Translations under genes and position numbers: made by a program
Notes under the pieces: generated by a model
Told to the model about the DNA's origin: nothing
Seen by the model: only the letters and a program-made list of their open reading frames with translations
Database searches by the model: none
Origin: Candidatus Melainabacteria bacterium
GTDB lineage: Bacteria > Cyanobacteriota > Vampirovibrionia > Obscuribacterales > Obscuribacteraceae
DNA length: 64,000 bases
NCBI GenBank assembly: GCA_003151275.1
Contig: PLXC01000018.1
Span: forward strand, 13,095 to 77,094
Direction of reading: 5' to 3'
Part shown: positions 1-9,822 of the stretch, one piece after another
Layout of the letters: every line of letters starts with the position of its first letter
Numbering within the stretch: the first letter of the stretch is position 1

Positions 1-270
1 CTGCACAGAAAACAAAGTTCTAGTTGAAGAACAAACGCGGTTTACTTCCTCAGTCATCAAACCGTAAGCAACATAATCGAGTCCAAGACCGCCGTATTTC
101 TCAGGCACAGGGCAACCGAGAAAACCTTCAGCGAAGATTTTTTTGGCCACATTCCAATCAAACTTGCACTCACGATCATTTTTCGCAGCTACCGGTGCGA
201 TTTCACGCTCAGCAAAATCGCGCATGTGTTTGCGAATTGCCATTTGCTCCGGTGTAAAGTCAAAATCCAT
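1..270 (-). CDS. Acyl-CoA dehydrogenase, N-terminal part (cut by window edge)
   Basis: The first 90 residues of a flavin-dependent acyl-CoA dehydrogenase are read on the minus strand, and the gene runs off the left edge. The protein opens MDFDFTPEQMAIRKHMRDFA, the usual helical start of this family. It continues with CPVPEKYGGLGLDYVAYGL and a TEEVNRVCSSTRTLFSVQ stretch typical of the N-terminal helical domain. Such enzymes oxidise acyl-CoA to enoyl-CoA and pass electrons to ETF; the substrate cannot be told from this piece. The start ATG is preceded by a GGAGATAAGG Shine-Dalgarno. It lies downstream of the aldehyde dehydrogenase and aminotransferase on the same strand with 41 bp spacing, so a shared catabolic operon is likely. 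A glutaryl-CoA or short-chain substrate would fit the context, but this is inference. Confidence 0.85.
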   Translation of the reverse strand, partial: MDFDFTPEQMAIRKHMRDFAEREIAPVAAKNDRECKFDWNVAKKIFAEGFLGCPVPEKYGGLGLDYVAYGLMTEEVNRVCSSTRTLFSVQ

Positions 271-311
271 TTTCCTTATCTCCAAATTTAGGTTGCGTTA
301 AAAACAGTGAG

Positions 312-1880
312 CTACGGAGCTATTTTCTCTTCGTTGTTCTTTTGTCCAGGATGATTATCGATTTGCGCTTTTTGTAAGCGTCCAGAATAGTCAATGTAGA
401 CGGACTTCCACTCGGTGAATTGGTCGATGGCGGTGGTGCCCGCTTCACGATGACCGTTGCCGGTCTGCTTGATACCACCGAAAGGCAGTTGAATTTCAGC
501 GCCAATTGTTGGTGCATTGATGTAGACAATGCCTGATTCGAGTTCTTCAATTGCAGCGAAGGCGCGGTTAACGTCCTTCGTATACATGGAGAGAGACAGA
601 CCGTAATCGGTGCCATTTGCCACTTCAATCGCTTCTTCGAAACTGTCAACTTGAATTAGCGTGACGACCGGCCCAAAGATTTCTTCTTGGGAGATACGCA
701 TGTTTGGTTTAGCATCACCAAAGATTGTCGGTTCGTGGAAACAGCCTTCGGACATGCCGTTTTCTGTCAAGATGTTGCCACCATGCAAAAGTGTAGCGCC
801 TTCATTTTTACCGATTTCCACATATTCGTGAACGCTGGCCAATTGAGCTTTGCTCACCACCGGTCCCACTTGAACATCTGGATCGAGTCCATCTCCAAGC
901 TTTAGGCTCTTGGTTCGGGCGACGAACTTTTCTGCAAATTCTTTGTACCGATCTTTGTGGATGATCACCCGGCTGGCAGCTGTGCAACGTTGACCGGCGG
1001 TGCCGAAACCGCCCCAGAGAGCGCCTTCAACAGCGAGCTCAATATCTGCATCGTCCATTACACAAATAGCGTTCTTGCCACCAAGTTCGCAAGAAATGCG
1101 TTTCATCAATTCGCCACAACGTCCCGCAACTTTCTTGCCAACAGCCGTTGAGCCGGTGATTGAAATTGCGCGAACTCTTGGATCTTCGACGATTGCCATG
1201 CCGACCTTGCTGCCTTCGCCTGTGACTAGATTCAGTACACCTGCGGGCAAGCCAGCTTCAATAAGGATTTCAACAAGCATTACGGCACAAAGTGGTGTGT
1301 CACTTGCTGGTTTGAAGACGATCGTGTTTCCTGCCACCAAAGCTGGAAAAATCTTCCAACTAGGAATAGCGATCGGGAAATTCCATGGTGTGATCAAGCC
1401 GACAACACCGATTGGTTGTCTGATCGACATAGCGAACTTGTTCGGCAGTTCAGAAGGAACGGTGCTGCCCATCAAGCGGCGGCCTTCGCCAGCCATGAAC
1501 TTGGCCATGTCGATGGCTTCTTGCACATCGCCTCTGGCTTCCTTGATCACTTTGCCCATCTCGCGAACCATGTTCTTGGCCAGCTCTTCTTTTCTTGTTT
1601 CAAGCAAGTGAGCGGCTTTGTACAGGATGTCGGCTCGGTGAGGAGCAGGCACTTTTCTCCATGCCGGCAAAGCTTCAGCAGCTGCATCAATTGCCTTCTT
1701 CACGTCATTGGCAGTGGAGGAAGCGAAATGACCGATGATCTCTTTTACGTTAGCGGGGTTTGTGCTGGGAAATGTTTCTTCCTTCTCAGCTTTCACCCAA
1801 CGTCCACCGATGTAGTTGTTATAAACGCGAGGCGTCTCTGTTTTGCCCTTTGTTTCTAGACTTTGTGTACTCGTGCTCAT
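312..1880 (-). CDS. NAD(P)-dependent aldehyde dehydrogenase (semialdehyde dehydrogenase-like)
   Basis: A full-length 522-residue member of the ALDH superfamily that oxidises an aldehyde to a carboxylate in the cytoplasm. Visible landmarks are the oxyanion/cofactor motif PWN (165-167), the cofactor-loop ITGSTAVGKK (241-250), the general base Glu265 in CELGGKN and the nucleophile Cys299 in AGQRCTAASR. The C-terminal PFGGIKQTGNGHREAG motif is also family-typical. The start ATG follows CAGCCAGGAGAAATCT, a good ribosome site. The gene sits 45 bp after a class III aminotransferase on the same strand. A semialdehyde produced by that transaminase (succinate, glutarate or aminoadipate semialdehyde) is therefore the likely substrate. 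The exact specificity cannot be read from the sequence, so no gene symbol is given. Confidence 0.92.
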   Translation of the reverse strand: MSTSTQSLETKGKTETPRVYNNYIGGRWVKAEKEETFPSTNPANVKEIIGHFASSTANDVKKAIDAAAEALPAWRKVPAPHRADILYKAAHLLETRKEELAKNMVREMGKVIKEARGDVQEAIDMAKFMAGEGRRLMGSTVPSELPNKFAMSIRQPIGVVGLITPWNFPIAIPSWKIFPALVAGNTIVFKPASDTPLCAVMLVEILIEAGLPAGVLNLVTGEGSKVGMAIVEDPRVRAISITGSTAVGKKVAGRCGELMKRISCELGGKNAICVMDDADIELAVEGALWGGFGTAGQRCTAASRVIIHKDRYKEFAEKFVARTKSLKLGDGLDPDVQVGPVVSKAQLASVHEYVEIGKNEGATLLHGGNILTENGMSEGCFHEPTIFGDAKPNMRISQEEIFGPVVTLIQVDSFEEAIEVANGTDYGLSLSMYTKDVNRAFAAIEELESGIVYINAPTIGAEIQLPFGGIKQTGNGHREAGTTAIDQFTEWKSVYIDYSGRLQKAQIDNHPGQKNNEEKIAP

Positions 1881-1925
1881 AGATTTCTCCTGGCTGTTTT
1901 GCGGTTGTTGCAGCGACTTAGTCGC

Positions 1926-3224
1926 TTAAAATGTCATGCTCTTTTCGAGGATTTCCATCGCCTTTTCAGCGTCGGAATCCGATATGTTTAAAGCTGGGAT
2001 GAGGCGGATTACTTGTCCGCGAATGCCGCATGTAAGAACGATGAGCTTGTTTTCCAAGCATCGCTCTGCCACTTTTTCGGCAATTTCTTTGCTCGGTTTG
2101 CCATCTTTATCATCGAATTCAATGCCGAGCATCATGCCCAGTCCACGAACCTCGCCGATGTATTGTTTGTCTTGGGCAAATTTTTGCAAACGCTTAAGCA
2201 TTTCGCCGCCGACTTTAGCAGCCCGTTCAGGAAGTTTTTCTTCTTTCAAGACTTCAATTACAGCCAATGCTGCTGCACACGACACGGGGTTGCCACCAAA
2301 TGTAGAGCCGTGACGACCAGGCAACCACTTGCTGGTTACCTCGCGACGAGCAACGAAACCAGACAGCGGCATGCCGCCTGCGATGCCTTTTGCCATCAGC
2401 AAAATATCCGGCTCAACAGGCTCGTGCTCACAAGCGAACATTTTGCCGGTTCTGCCAAATCCAGATTGCACTTCATCGATGATCAACATAATTCCGTGTT
2501 TGTCGGCTAGTTTACGCAGACGAGTCAAGAAGCCCTTTGGTGGAATTACATAACCGCCTTCACCCTGCACCGGTTCAACGATGAAAGAAGCAACTTGTTC
2601 CGGATGAATAAATTGATGGAAGAGCGTGTCGAGGTGTTCGAAAACATCATCGACAACGGCGTCCGGATTGTCTTTCAAGTGCGAGCGATATGTGTAAGGA
2701 AATGGAACTGTGAAGATTGAGCCTGGTAGCGGTTCATACTTTTCACGGTAATAAAGCTTGGAGGTTGTCAACGCCATGGTTAACATGGTGCGTCCGTGGA
2801 AAGAGCCACGGAAGTTAATGATGCCCGGGCGGCCGGTGACATAGCGAGCCAGTTTGACCGCACCTTCAACAGCTTCGGCACCACTGTTAGCGAGAAAAAC
2901 CGAGTCCAAAGTCTTCGGCGTGATTTCGACTAACTTCTGGGCCAGTTCAATATAACGTTTGTGGTGCACAGTCACTGAGGTGTGAATCAGCTCAGCTGCT
3001 TGCTTCTGAATGGCGGCAACGACTTTAGGATGGCAATGACCGACGTTATTAACCGCGATCCCCGTAGCCAGGTCGAGATAAGCATCACCGTTCATGTCGT
3101 AAATGTAGGAGCCTTGAGCCCGCTCTGCCACAATGCGAGCCGATCGTGAAAGCACGGGATTAACGTATTTGTCATCGAGATCTAAGTAGGTCTGATTCTT
3201 GTTCAACTTTTCAGCCATCACCAT
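1926..3224 (-). CDS. gabT: 4-aminobutyrate aminotransferase-like class III transaminase
   Basis: A PLP-dependent class III aminotransferase of 432 residues that moves an amino group from an omega-amino acid (GABA-type) to a keto acid. The sequence shows the ANSGAEAVEGAVKLAR cofactor-phosphate region, the IIDEVQSGFGRTG motif with the PLP-ring Asp250, and the Schiff-base Lys279 in LMAKGIAGGMPLSGF. The GSTFGGNPVSCAAALAV block is very close to GabT proteins. An upstream in-frame extension to 3269 exists. I start at 3224 because AAGGAG lies six bases before this ATG and the upstream residues are not conserved-looking. With the aldehyde dehydrogenase downstream it forms a transaminase-dehydrogenase pair. 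5-aminovalerate or another omega-amino acid could be the true substrate. Confidence 0.85.
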   Translation of the reverse strand: MVMAEKLNKNQTYLDLDDKYVNPVLSRSARIVAERAQGSYIYDMNGDAYLDLATGIAVNNVGHCHPKVVAAIQKQAAELIHTSVTVHHKRYIELAQKLVEITPKTLDSVFLANSGAEAVEGAVKLARYVTGRPGIINFRGSFHGRTMLTMALTTSKLYYREKYEPLPGSIFTVPFPYTYRSHLKDNPDAVVDDVFEHLDTLFHQFIHPEQVASFIVEPVQGEGGYVIPPKGFLTRLRKLADKHGIMLIIDEVQSGFGRTGKMFACEHEPVEPDILLMAKGIAGGMPLSGFVARREVTSKWLPGRHGSTFGGNPVSCAAALAVIEVLKEEKLPERAAKVGGEMLKRLQKFAQDKQYIGEVRGLGMMLGIEFDDKDGKPSKEIAEKVAERCLENKLIVLTCGIRGQVIRLIPALNISDSDAEKAMEILEKSMTF

Positions 3225-3466
3225 GACGAACTCCTTTTCACTTGTTTCCCACAGCAGGTCCCAAAGCAAAACAAAAATGTTTGCTTGTTTCGAGCAAGAA
3301 ATTCCTAGGTGTCCTACAGAAACAAACGTAGAAGGCTACCAGGTGAGCTTTGCTCAAATGTAAAGCATATCAACTTATTACGTCGGAAAGCTGCAAATTT
3401 AGCATTATTCCGGTATTGGGGTATGGCTTCTATGGCAGAAAGGGACAGCGATAAGAGCGTTCCCTT

Positions 3467-5869
3467 CTACCGCTTGACAGGACCGGAGGCAGAGCGGCGA
3501 GCGGCCTGGCGATTAAGACCGCGCGGCTTCGTACCGGTAGTTGGTTTGGTTTTCTCTTTGAAGGCGACGGCGAAGACTTCGTCCAAATGCGCTACGGGCA
3601 GCAGTTGAAGCTGTTTCTTGACATACTCCGGAATCTCTTGTAAGTCCTTCTCATTTGATTTCGGCAAGAGAACAGTTTTGACGCCGGCACGCACAGCAGC
3701 GAGCACCTTCTCTTTCAAGCCACCGATTGCGAGAATGCGACCACGCAGGGTGATCTCTCCTGTCATGGCAAGATTGGCTCGCACGGGACGTTTGGTCACT
3801 GCGGAAATCAAGGCTACAGCAAGAGCGACTCCGGCTGAAGGTCCATCTTTAGGAATAGCACCTTCAGGAATGTGCACGTGAATATCCAACTTCTCACCGA
3901 AGTCAGGATCAATACCAAGTTCTTCGGCGTGCATGCGGATATAGCTGAAAGCGGCTTGAGCAGACTCTTTCATCACGTCGCCCAATTGACCGGTCAACTG
4001 CAATTTGCCTTTACCGGGCATGGTGTTCACTTCAACAGACAAGGTTTCGCCGCCCGTCTCGGTCCATGCTAAGCCTGTAACAATGCCGATTTGTGGACCG
4101 CGCGTTTCATTTTCCCGAACTATTTTGGCTGGTCCCAAATATTTGTTCACCAGATTTGGTGCCAACTTGATTACGCTCTTAGGATCTTTGACAACTTGAG
4201 CGGCAACTTTTCGACAAATAGTGGCAAGGTTGCGCTCTAGTTGTCGAACACCAGCCTCGCGTGTGTACTCCTGAATAACTTTTCGCACAGCAGGCGATGG
4301 CATCTTCAAAACTCGCAGGCTTAAACCATGCTTCTCGAGTAATTTGGGAATGATGTGTTGATCAGCAATGGATAGTTTTTCTTCCTCCGTATAACCAGAA
4401 ATTGGAATAATCTCCAGACGGTCATAAAGCGGGCGGGGCACATAATCCAAAGCATTGGCTGTAGCGACGAAAACCACTTCTCTCAAGCTGAAAGGAGCGT
4501 CCAAATAATGGTCTGTAAATGAATCATTCTGATCCGGGTCAAGAACTTCGAGCATGGCTGCAGTTGGGTCGCCCATGTAACTGCGAGTCATTTTTTCGAT
4601 TTCATCCAGAAGAATGACTGGATTCTTAGTGCCAGATTGTTTAACGGCTTGAATGATTCGCCCTGGCATGGCACCGATATAGGTTCTGCGGTGTCCGCGA
4701 ATTTCAGCCTCGTCATTGACGCCACCAAGACTGATGCGGGCAAATTTTCTGTTCATCGCTTTTGCAATTGATTTCACAAGACTTGTTTTGCCGACGCCAG
4801 GTGGTCCAACAAGGCACAAAATTGTTCCTTGTGGATGCTTCGAGAGCTTGCGTACGGCAAGGTACTCTAGGATTCTTTCCTTGACTTTGTCTAAGCCGTA
4901 GTGGTCTTCAGTGAGAACCGCTTCCGCTTCGTCGAGATCGATCACCTCGCGAGATTTTTTTGCCCATGGCATTGAAACTAGCACATCGAGATATGTCCTA
5001 ATTACGCCAGCCTCGGCACTTTGAGGCATCATTTTTTCCAGGCGCGAAAGTTCTTTCTCTGCTTTTTCTAGCGGCACACCGGTCATTTTAGCTTTGGCAA
5101 TTTTTTGCTTGTACTCGGCGATCTCACCAGTCTGCTCACCGTCTGCATTGAGCTCGTCTTGAATGATGCGCATTTTTTCGCGCAGATAGTATTCGCGTTG
5201 AGTTTTTTCAAGATTGAAACGAACGCGATCGTGAATTTGTTGTTCTAAATCTGCCAATTCAAGCTCGCGGGAAAGCAGCAAGCTTACATATTCGAGCCGT
5301 TCGGTGCTGTCAAAAATCTCAAGGCATTTTTGTCGCTCAGCTACATCTAAACCAAGATACGTGGCAATGATGTCAGCAAGCCGGCCCGGTTGTCCAATGC
5401 CTGATACAGCTAACAAACTCTCTGGATTTATTTTTTTTGTAGACTTGACGTACTGTTCAAATTTTTCCACCGAGACGCGAATCAATGTCTTCGTGCCCTG
5501 GTCGTCACGCACGGTTTCTTCCTGCTCGCTTACGTTGGCAGTGAAGTGAGCCGACTCATCGAAGACTTTGTCCAAGCTGACTCTACTCGAGCCTTCAACT
5601 AACACCTTGACTGTGCCGTCGGGCAGTTTCAACATCTGCATGACTTCGGCTAAAGTGCCGATTTGATAAATTTCGTCTTGATTCGGCTCTTCGCACTCGG
5701 GGTCCTTTTGAGCGACTAGCACGACCAGGCGGTCATCGCGCAACAGAGCCTGTTCCAGCGCGGCGATGGACTTAGGACGACTAACGAACAGAGGCGTCAC
5801 CATCTGCGGAAAGACGACGACGTCTCGCAGAGGAATAAGTGGAAATGTAGACGTACTCAAGTCAGCCAT
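3467..5869 (-). CDS. lon: ATP-dependent protease Lon
   Basis: Lon is a cytoplasmic hexameric AAA+ serine protease that removes misfolded and regulatory proteins. All domains are present in 800 residues: the N-terminal substrate domain (about 8-205), a helical/coiled region, Walker A GPPGVGKT (355-362), Walker [11 protein letters not shown] (about 418-427), and the protease domain with the catalytic dyad Ser678 (KDGPSAG) and Lys721 (GGLKEK). The last 25 residues are a basic, low-complexity tail beyond the usual end of the family. No strong Shine-Dalgarno is visible before the ATG. It lies 69 bp after clpX on the same strand and ends the tig-clpP-clpX-lon block, an order conserved in many bacteria. 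Confidence 0.97.
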   Translation of the reverse strand: MADLSTSTFPLIPLRDVVVFPQMVTPLFVSRPKSIAALEQALLRDDRLVVLVAQKDPECEEPNQDEIYQIGTLAEVMQMLKLPDGTVKVLVEGSSRVSLDKVFDESAHFTANVSEQEETVRDDQGTKTLIRVSVEKFEQYVKSTKKINPESLLAVSGIGQPGRLADIIATYLGLDVAERQKCLEIFDSTERLEYVSLLLSRELELADLEQQIHDRVRFNLEKTQREYYLREKMRIIQDELNADGEQTGEIAEYKQKIAKAKMTGVPLEKAEKELSRLEKMMPQSAEAGVIRTYLDVLVSMPWAKKSREVIDLDEAEAVLTEDHYGLDKVKERILEYLAVRKLSKHPQGTILCLVGPPGVGKTSLVKSIAKAMNRKFARISLGGVNDEAEIRGHRRTYIGAMPGRIIQAVKQSGTKNPVILLDEIEKMTRSYMGDPTAAMLEVLDPDQNDSFTDHYLDAPFSLREVVFVATANALDYVPRPLYDRLEIIPISGYTEEEKLSIADQHIIPKLLEKHGLSLRVLKMPSPAVRKVIQEYTREAGVRQLERNLATICRKVAAQVVKDPKSVIKLAPNLVNKYLGPAKIVRENETRGPQIGIVTGLAWTETGGETLSVEVNTMPGKGKLQLTGQLGDVMKESAQAAFSYIRMHAEELGIDPDFGEKLDIHVHIPEGAIPKDGPSAGVALAVALISAVTKRPVRANLAMTGEITLRGRILAIGGLKEKVLAAVRAGVKTVLLPKSNEKDLQEIPEYVKKQLQLLPVAHLDEVFAVAFKEKTKPTTGTKPRGLNRQAARRSASGPVKR

Positions 5870-5938
5870 TGGGTCGTGACCAGTAGTAGGGGCGCAACTT
5901 GCAAGAGCTTATAGTTTAGCCTGAATTACCGGCCGTTT

Positions 5939-7234
5939 TCAGGCTATTTCGCCCTTCAGTTTTGCTTTTGGCAACTGAAGGAGCTCAGCCGTTGAACGTT
6001 TTTCAACTAGTTCTTTGGTTATATGACAGACCTTAATGTCGTTTCGTGATGGCACTTCATACATGATGTCCAACATGATTTCTTCGACGATGGATCTTAG
6101 GGCACGGGCACCGGTTTTGCGCTTCAAAGCCTCTTCGGCGATACCGGCTATTGCTTCTTGATCGAATCGCAACTCGACGCCATCAAGGGCCAACAACTGC
6201 TGATATTGCTTGATAATGGCGTTCTTAGGTTCAACTAAGATGCGGACAAGCGCTTCTACATCAAGTGATTCGAGAACGGCAACAACCGGCATTCTGCCGA
6301 CAAATTCTGGAATCAAACCGAACTTGAGCAAATCATCAGGCGCAGTGTCTTTCAAAATTTTGCTTGTTTTCTGTTCGCGCTCCCACGAAGTCAACGGAGT
6401 GTCTGCGCCGAATCCAATGTTTCGATTCGATGAAACTCGCTGTTCAACAATCTTGTCGAGTCCGACGAATGCACCACCGCAAATAAACAAAATGTTGGCG
6501 GTGTTGATTTGAATAAACTCTTGATGTGGATGTTTGCGACCACCTTGAGGTGGCACGTTGGCAAGCGTTCCTTCAATCATCTTCAGCAAGGCTTGTTGCA
6601 CACCTTCGCCACTGACATCACGGGTGATACTAGTGTTTTCTGATTTGCGTGAGATTTTGTCGATTTCATCGATGTAAATAATGCCGCGCTCGGCCTTCTT
6701 GACGTCATAATCAGCTGCTTGATAAAGACGCAGTAAGATATTTTCAACGTCTTCGCCGACATATCCTGCCTCAGTCAAAGTCGTAGCATCAGCAACCGCA
6801 AAAGGAACGTCCAACAGCTTAGCCAGCGTTTGTGCTAGCAGAGTTTTGCCGCAACCGGTTGGTCCGATCAGGAGAATATTTGATTTTTGAATTTCAACTT
6901 GATCGGAAAGTTCGCTGTTATGACTAATCCGTTTATAGTGGTTATAAACCGCGACTGAGAGAATCTTCTTGGCCATCGTTTGACCGATGATATGTTGATC
7001 AAGAAACGACTTAATTTCTTGCGGCTTGGGAATGTCTACGAGTTGCGGCAGAGACGCTTCAGTTGGGCTAGCAGCCGGGCTGCCCTCGAACAGTTCTTCA
7101 TCAAGAATCTCGTTGCATAGATCCACGCACTCGTCGCAGATGTAAACGCCGGGTCCGGCAATCAGTTTCTTTACTTGATCCTGACTCTTTCCGCAAAAAG
7201 AGCATTTAAGTCGATTATCTGATTGCTTTGGCAT
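5939..7234 (-). CDS. clpX: ClpX, ATP-dependent unfoldase of ClpXP
   Basis: ClpX recognises tagged substrates, unfolds them and feeds them to ClpP. The 431-residue protein has the N-terminal zinc-binding domain (Cys11, Cys14, Cys33, Cys36), Walker A GPTGCGKT (124-131), the substrate-gripping pore loop GYVG (157-160), Walker B IIYIDEID (185-192) and the RKH loop (GGRKH, 231-235). The start ATG follows ATAGGGAAACAAC, a modest ribosome site. It is separated from clpP by 89 bp, and part of the clpP terminal region carries a palindromic repeat module. The neighbours (ClpP upstream, Lon downstream) agree with the function. Confidence 0.97.
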   Translation of the reverse strand: MPKQSDNRLKCSFCGKSQDQVKKLIAGPGVYICDECVDLCNEILDEELFEGSPAASPTEASLPQLVDIPKPQEIKSFLDQHIIGQTMAKKILSVAVYNHYKRISHNSELSDQVEIQKSNILLIGPTGCGKTLLAQTLAKLLDVPFAVADATTLTEAGYVGEDVENILLRLYQAADYDVKKAERGIIYIDEIDKISRKSENTSITRDVSGEGVQQALLKMIEGTLANVPPQGGRKHPHQEFIQINTANILFICGGAFVGLDKIVEQRVSSNRNIGFGADTPLTSWEREQKTSKILKDTAPDDLLKFGLIPEFVGRMPVVAVLESLDVEALVRILVEPKNAIIKQYQQLLALDGVELRFDQEAIAGIAEEALKRKTGARALRSIVEEIMLDIMYEVPSRNDIKVCHITKELVEKRSTAELLQLPKAKLKGEIA

Positions 7235-7323
7235 GTTGTTTCCCTATCTCTATGGAATCATTCTGACAGAAGATTGTCAGATGCACGAATTCAATTGTCG
7301 GAGGATAGTCTTGCACACTAGTG

Positions 7324-8001
7324 CTAGACGGCAGCCACATTAGGCGCTGCGTCCAATCTAAGGATTACCTCGTCGACGAGACCATATTCCTTGGCTTCCT
7401 CGGCAGTCATTATATTGTCGCGATCAGTGTCCTTCTCGATTTGCTTGACGGATTGACCCGAATGAAGTGCCATCAATTCGTTAAGTTGTCTCTTAATTCG
7501 TAAGATTTCTCGAGCCTGAATTTCGATATCGGTAGCCTGACCCTGTGCTCCGCCCAAAGGTTGGTGGATTAGAATTCGTGAATGAGGAAGCGCCAAGCGC
7601 TTGCCTTTCTTTCCTGCTGCGAGCAGAAAGGCTCCCATGCTGGCAGCTTGACCAAGACAGATCGTCGAGACATCCGAGCGGATATGTTGGATCGTGTCGT
7701 AGATAGCGAACCCAGCCGTGACGGAGCCGCCCGGCGAATTAATGTAGAGGCGAATATCTTTCTCGGGGTCTTCGCCTTCCAATAGCAACAGTTGAGCGAC
7801 GATCAAATTTGCGATCGTATCGTCAACTGGAGTTCCTAAAAATACGATTCTTTCTCTGAGCAATCTCGAGAATATGTCAAATGCCCTTTCGCCGCGTGCT
7901 GTCGTTTCAATAACCGTAGGCGGATAGTACATATTTGGAGACGCCATTGGCGTTATGCTCCAGATATCGAAAAGCTGACTTTTTGATGGTGGGTGTGACA
8001 T
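7324..8001 (-). CDS. clpP: ClpP, proteolytic subunit of ClpXP
   Basis: A 225-residue serine peptidase subunit that forms the double-ring chamber used by ClpX. The catalytic triad is visible: Ser121 in [11 protein letters not shown], His146 in [10 protein letters not shown] and Asp195 in KDTDRDNIM. The oxyanion glycines are in [11 protein letters not shown] (88-98). The N-terminal 30 residues probably include a propeptide. The chosen ATG has an excellent AGGAAGGAAG site; an internal Met19 is an alternative. Cotranscription with tig upstream (172 bp away) and clpX downstream is likely. The last codons overlap a CACTAGTG palindrome that belongs to the dispersed repeat family described elsewhere in this window. 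Confidence 0.97.
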   Translation of the reverse strand: MSHPPSKSQLFDIWSITPMASPNMYYPPTVIETTARGERAFDIFSRLLRERIVFLGTPVDDTIANLIVAQLLLLEGEDPEKDIRLYINSPGGSVTAGFAIYDTIQHIRSDVSTICLGQAASMGAFLLAAGKKGKRLALPHSRILIHQPLGGAQGQATDIEIQAREILRIKRQLNELMALHSGQSVKQIEKDTDRDNIMTAEEAKEYGLVDEVILRLDAAPNVAAV

Positions 8002-8097
8002 TGTCTTCCTTCCTGCTTCTTACCTAATTAAACTTAGCACTAATTTTTCGCGATTTACGAGCATTTGCCGAAGTTGCTAACGAGCTGTCGCTTAGTT

Positions 8098-8130
8098 TAT
8101 CCGAGGATAGTCTATCGATGCGTGTCGATA
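8098..8130. repeat. Composite palindromic repeat between tig and clpP
   Basis: Two short palindromes stand back to back: TATCC-GA-GGATA (8098-8109), then the perfect inverted repeat TATCGA-TGCGTG-TCGATA (8113-8130). The first module and the following tag TAGTCTAT recur at other intergenic sites in this window (see 9765, 22558, 29770, 35278, 61778). It may act as a small RNA hairpin between tig and clpP, or it may be a REP-like mobile repeat. Confidence 0.7.
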
Positions 8131-8173
8131 TTATCTTACTCAAATGCCTCAAACACAGATTAAATCAACGCGA

Positions 8174-9613
8174 TCAACTCTTTTGAGCTGATTTTTCAGA
8201 TGCTTTTTTCTTACCTTTTTTAGCATCTCCGCCTTCTGTTTCCTCAGCGTGATCGTGGGACTCACCCTCTTTGTGTTCATGGTGCTCGTGACCGTCTTCA
8301 TGTTTGTGTTCGGCGGTCTGTGCTTCTTCTGGTTCAGGTACATATTGAATGTTAGCTTTACCAACGAGAAACTGCACAACTTTGTTGGTCAGCACTTCTT
8401 CCATGACTTGGCGTCGCAGTTCTTCGTTGCGGGCAACCTGTTCAGCAGCCAGATCATAACGCGCCACGATTTCAGCGAGATACGGTGCGATCTCGTCGTC
8501 GTCCACACTCATTTTCTCGGCCCGCACGACTGCACCTAAAACCAAGCTGGTGAGCACTCTTTGACGAGCCTCTTCCAATTTATTCTCGCGCACTTGTTCA
8601 AAATCTGGTGATTGTTCAAACTGGTCCCAGCTTTGATTATTCTGTTCTAGATACTTGCGCACTTGTTGCAAAAGCAAGTCACGCTCTCGTTCGACCATCG
8701 TTTGAGGAATGTCGACAGTAGCTGCATTGACGACGGCTTCCACAACTGCACGTTGAGCGCGCATCTCATTTTCCTGGCGTACTTCTTCGCCCAAGCGCTC
8801 CTGCAGCGCATCTTTAAGCGTCTGCAAAGATGGCTGACCAATTGAAACAGCCAGTTCGTCATTCAATTCAGGAATAACGCGTTCACGAAGCTCTGTTAGA
8901 TCGACTTTGAAAACGGCATCTTTGTTGGCGAGTTCTTTGTTTCGATATTCTTCAGGGAATTTGACCTTCACTTCAAACTGTTGTCCAGGCTCTTTGCCGA
9001 TCAGCTGATCGCAGAAGCCTTCGATGAAAGTGCCTTCTTTGACTTCAAGAACGAGTCCATCAGCCTTTCCGCCTTCAACCAACTGATCGTTGACAAAACA
9101 TTCAAAATCGAGAAGAACCGTATCGCCTTTAGCAACTGGTCTGCTCGTTGCTGCTTTCAAACTTGCTTTCGATTCAGCAATGCTTGCAAGAGCGCGTTCC
9201 ATGGAGTCAACAGGCAAAGTTGCTTCCGGCACAGTGACTGAAACACCGGCGTACTGACCTAAGGAAACTTCTGGTCTGATTTCGAATTTGGCGTTCAATT
9301 TCAGCGGAGAACCCAATTCGAATTCGCATGAATCGATTTCCGGTTCGGTGATCACGTCCAAACTTTCATCCATGATGGCGCGGCTAAGGAGTTCGGGAAC
9401 TAGCTTTTCGAGCGCTTCTCGTTTGATGTAATCAACACCAAGTGTTTTTTCGATGATGTTTCTGGGAGCTTTTCCTCGTCGAAAGCCAGGAATGTTTACC
9501 TGGTGACTGAGACTGCGACAAGCCATTTCATAGGCTTTAAGCGCCTTCTCCGATTCCAATTCGAGACCCATACGGACGAGGTTTTTGCCTTCCCTGTCAA
9601 GGGTGACCTTCAT
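8174..9613 (-). CDS. tig: Trigger factor, ribosome-associated chaperone, with His-rich tail
   Basis: Trigger factor binds the ribosome exit site and shields nascent chains. Its signature GFRRGKAP lies at 43-50 in the N-terminal ribosome-binding domain. An FKBP-like prolyl isomerase domain covers about 160-245, and the remaining helical region forms the chaperone arms. The 479-residue protein is longer than the usual 430-450. After about residue 428 it has an acidic tail with eight histidines between 436 and 455 (HKHEDGHEHHEHKEGESHDH), and it ends in a Lys/Ala/Ser-rich segment. This tail could bind metal ions or simply be a solubility tail; that part is inference. The ATG follows AATAGGGAAAAATCAA. 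It heads the tig-clpP-clpX-lon block. Confidence 0.96.
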   Translation of the reverse strand: MKVTLDREGKNLVRMGLELESEKALKAYEMACRSLSHQVNIPGFRRGKAPRNIIEKTLGVDYIKREALEKLVPELLSRAIMDESLDVITEPEIDSCEFELGSPLKLNAKFEIRPEVSLGQYAGVSVTVPEATLPVDSMERALASIAESKASLKAATSRPVAKGDTVLLDFECFVNDQLVEGGKADGLVLEVKEGTFIEGFCDQLIGKEPGQQFEVKVKFPEEYRNKELANKDAVFKVDLTELRERVIPELNDELAVSIGQPSLQTLKDALQERLGEEVRQENEMRAQRAVVEAVVNAATVDIPQTMVERERDLLLQQVRKYLEQNNQSWDQFEQSPDFEQVRENKLEEARQRVLTSLVLGAVVRAEKMSVDDDEIAPYLAEIVARYDLAAEQVARNEELRRQVMEEVLTNKVVQFLVGKANIQYVPEPEEAQTAEHKHEDGHEHHEHKEGESHDHAEETEGGDAKKGKKKASEKSAQKS

Positions 9614-9764
9614 TTGATTTTTCCCTATTGAATTGCTGAAGACATGAGTTCAATGTCGACTAATGTCGCTGTTAAGACCGCGAACAAGCCGCGATTTTAT
9701 CACGCCTGGAGGTTTAGACGGTGTCTTGAGCAGGCTTCACCCTCGCTTATTTACTTTTTTAGAT

Positions 9765-9790
9765 GATTATCCGAGGATCGTCGATGCGAG
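9765..9790. repeat. Composite palindromic repeat, degenerate copy
   Basis: TATCC-GA-GGAT followed by TCG-ATG-CGA (about 9777-9785) is a shortened copy of the two-hairpin repeat found at 8098-8130. It lies between tig and the next small membrane-protein gene on the same strand. The rest of 9614-9822 is AT-rich and probably holds the tig promoter, but I see no convincing -35/-10 pair. Confidence 0.5.
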
Positions 9791-9822
9791 TATGGACTCA
9801 GCGGCTAGCGGCTCACACTGAG

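Noticed and set aside
1000..1611. A 203-codon frame antisense to the aldehyde dehydrogenase
   Set aside because: It lies wholly inside a conserved gene and has Pro/Ser-rich composition typical of antisense shadows.
3443..3470. Possible lon terminator (AAGGGA and TCCCTT arms)
   Set aside because: The stem has internal mismatches and no real U-run follows; not convincing.
3309..3608. A 99-codon frame across the lon 3' end
   Set aside because: The second half is antisense to lon and the first half has no ribosome site or family match.
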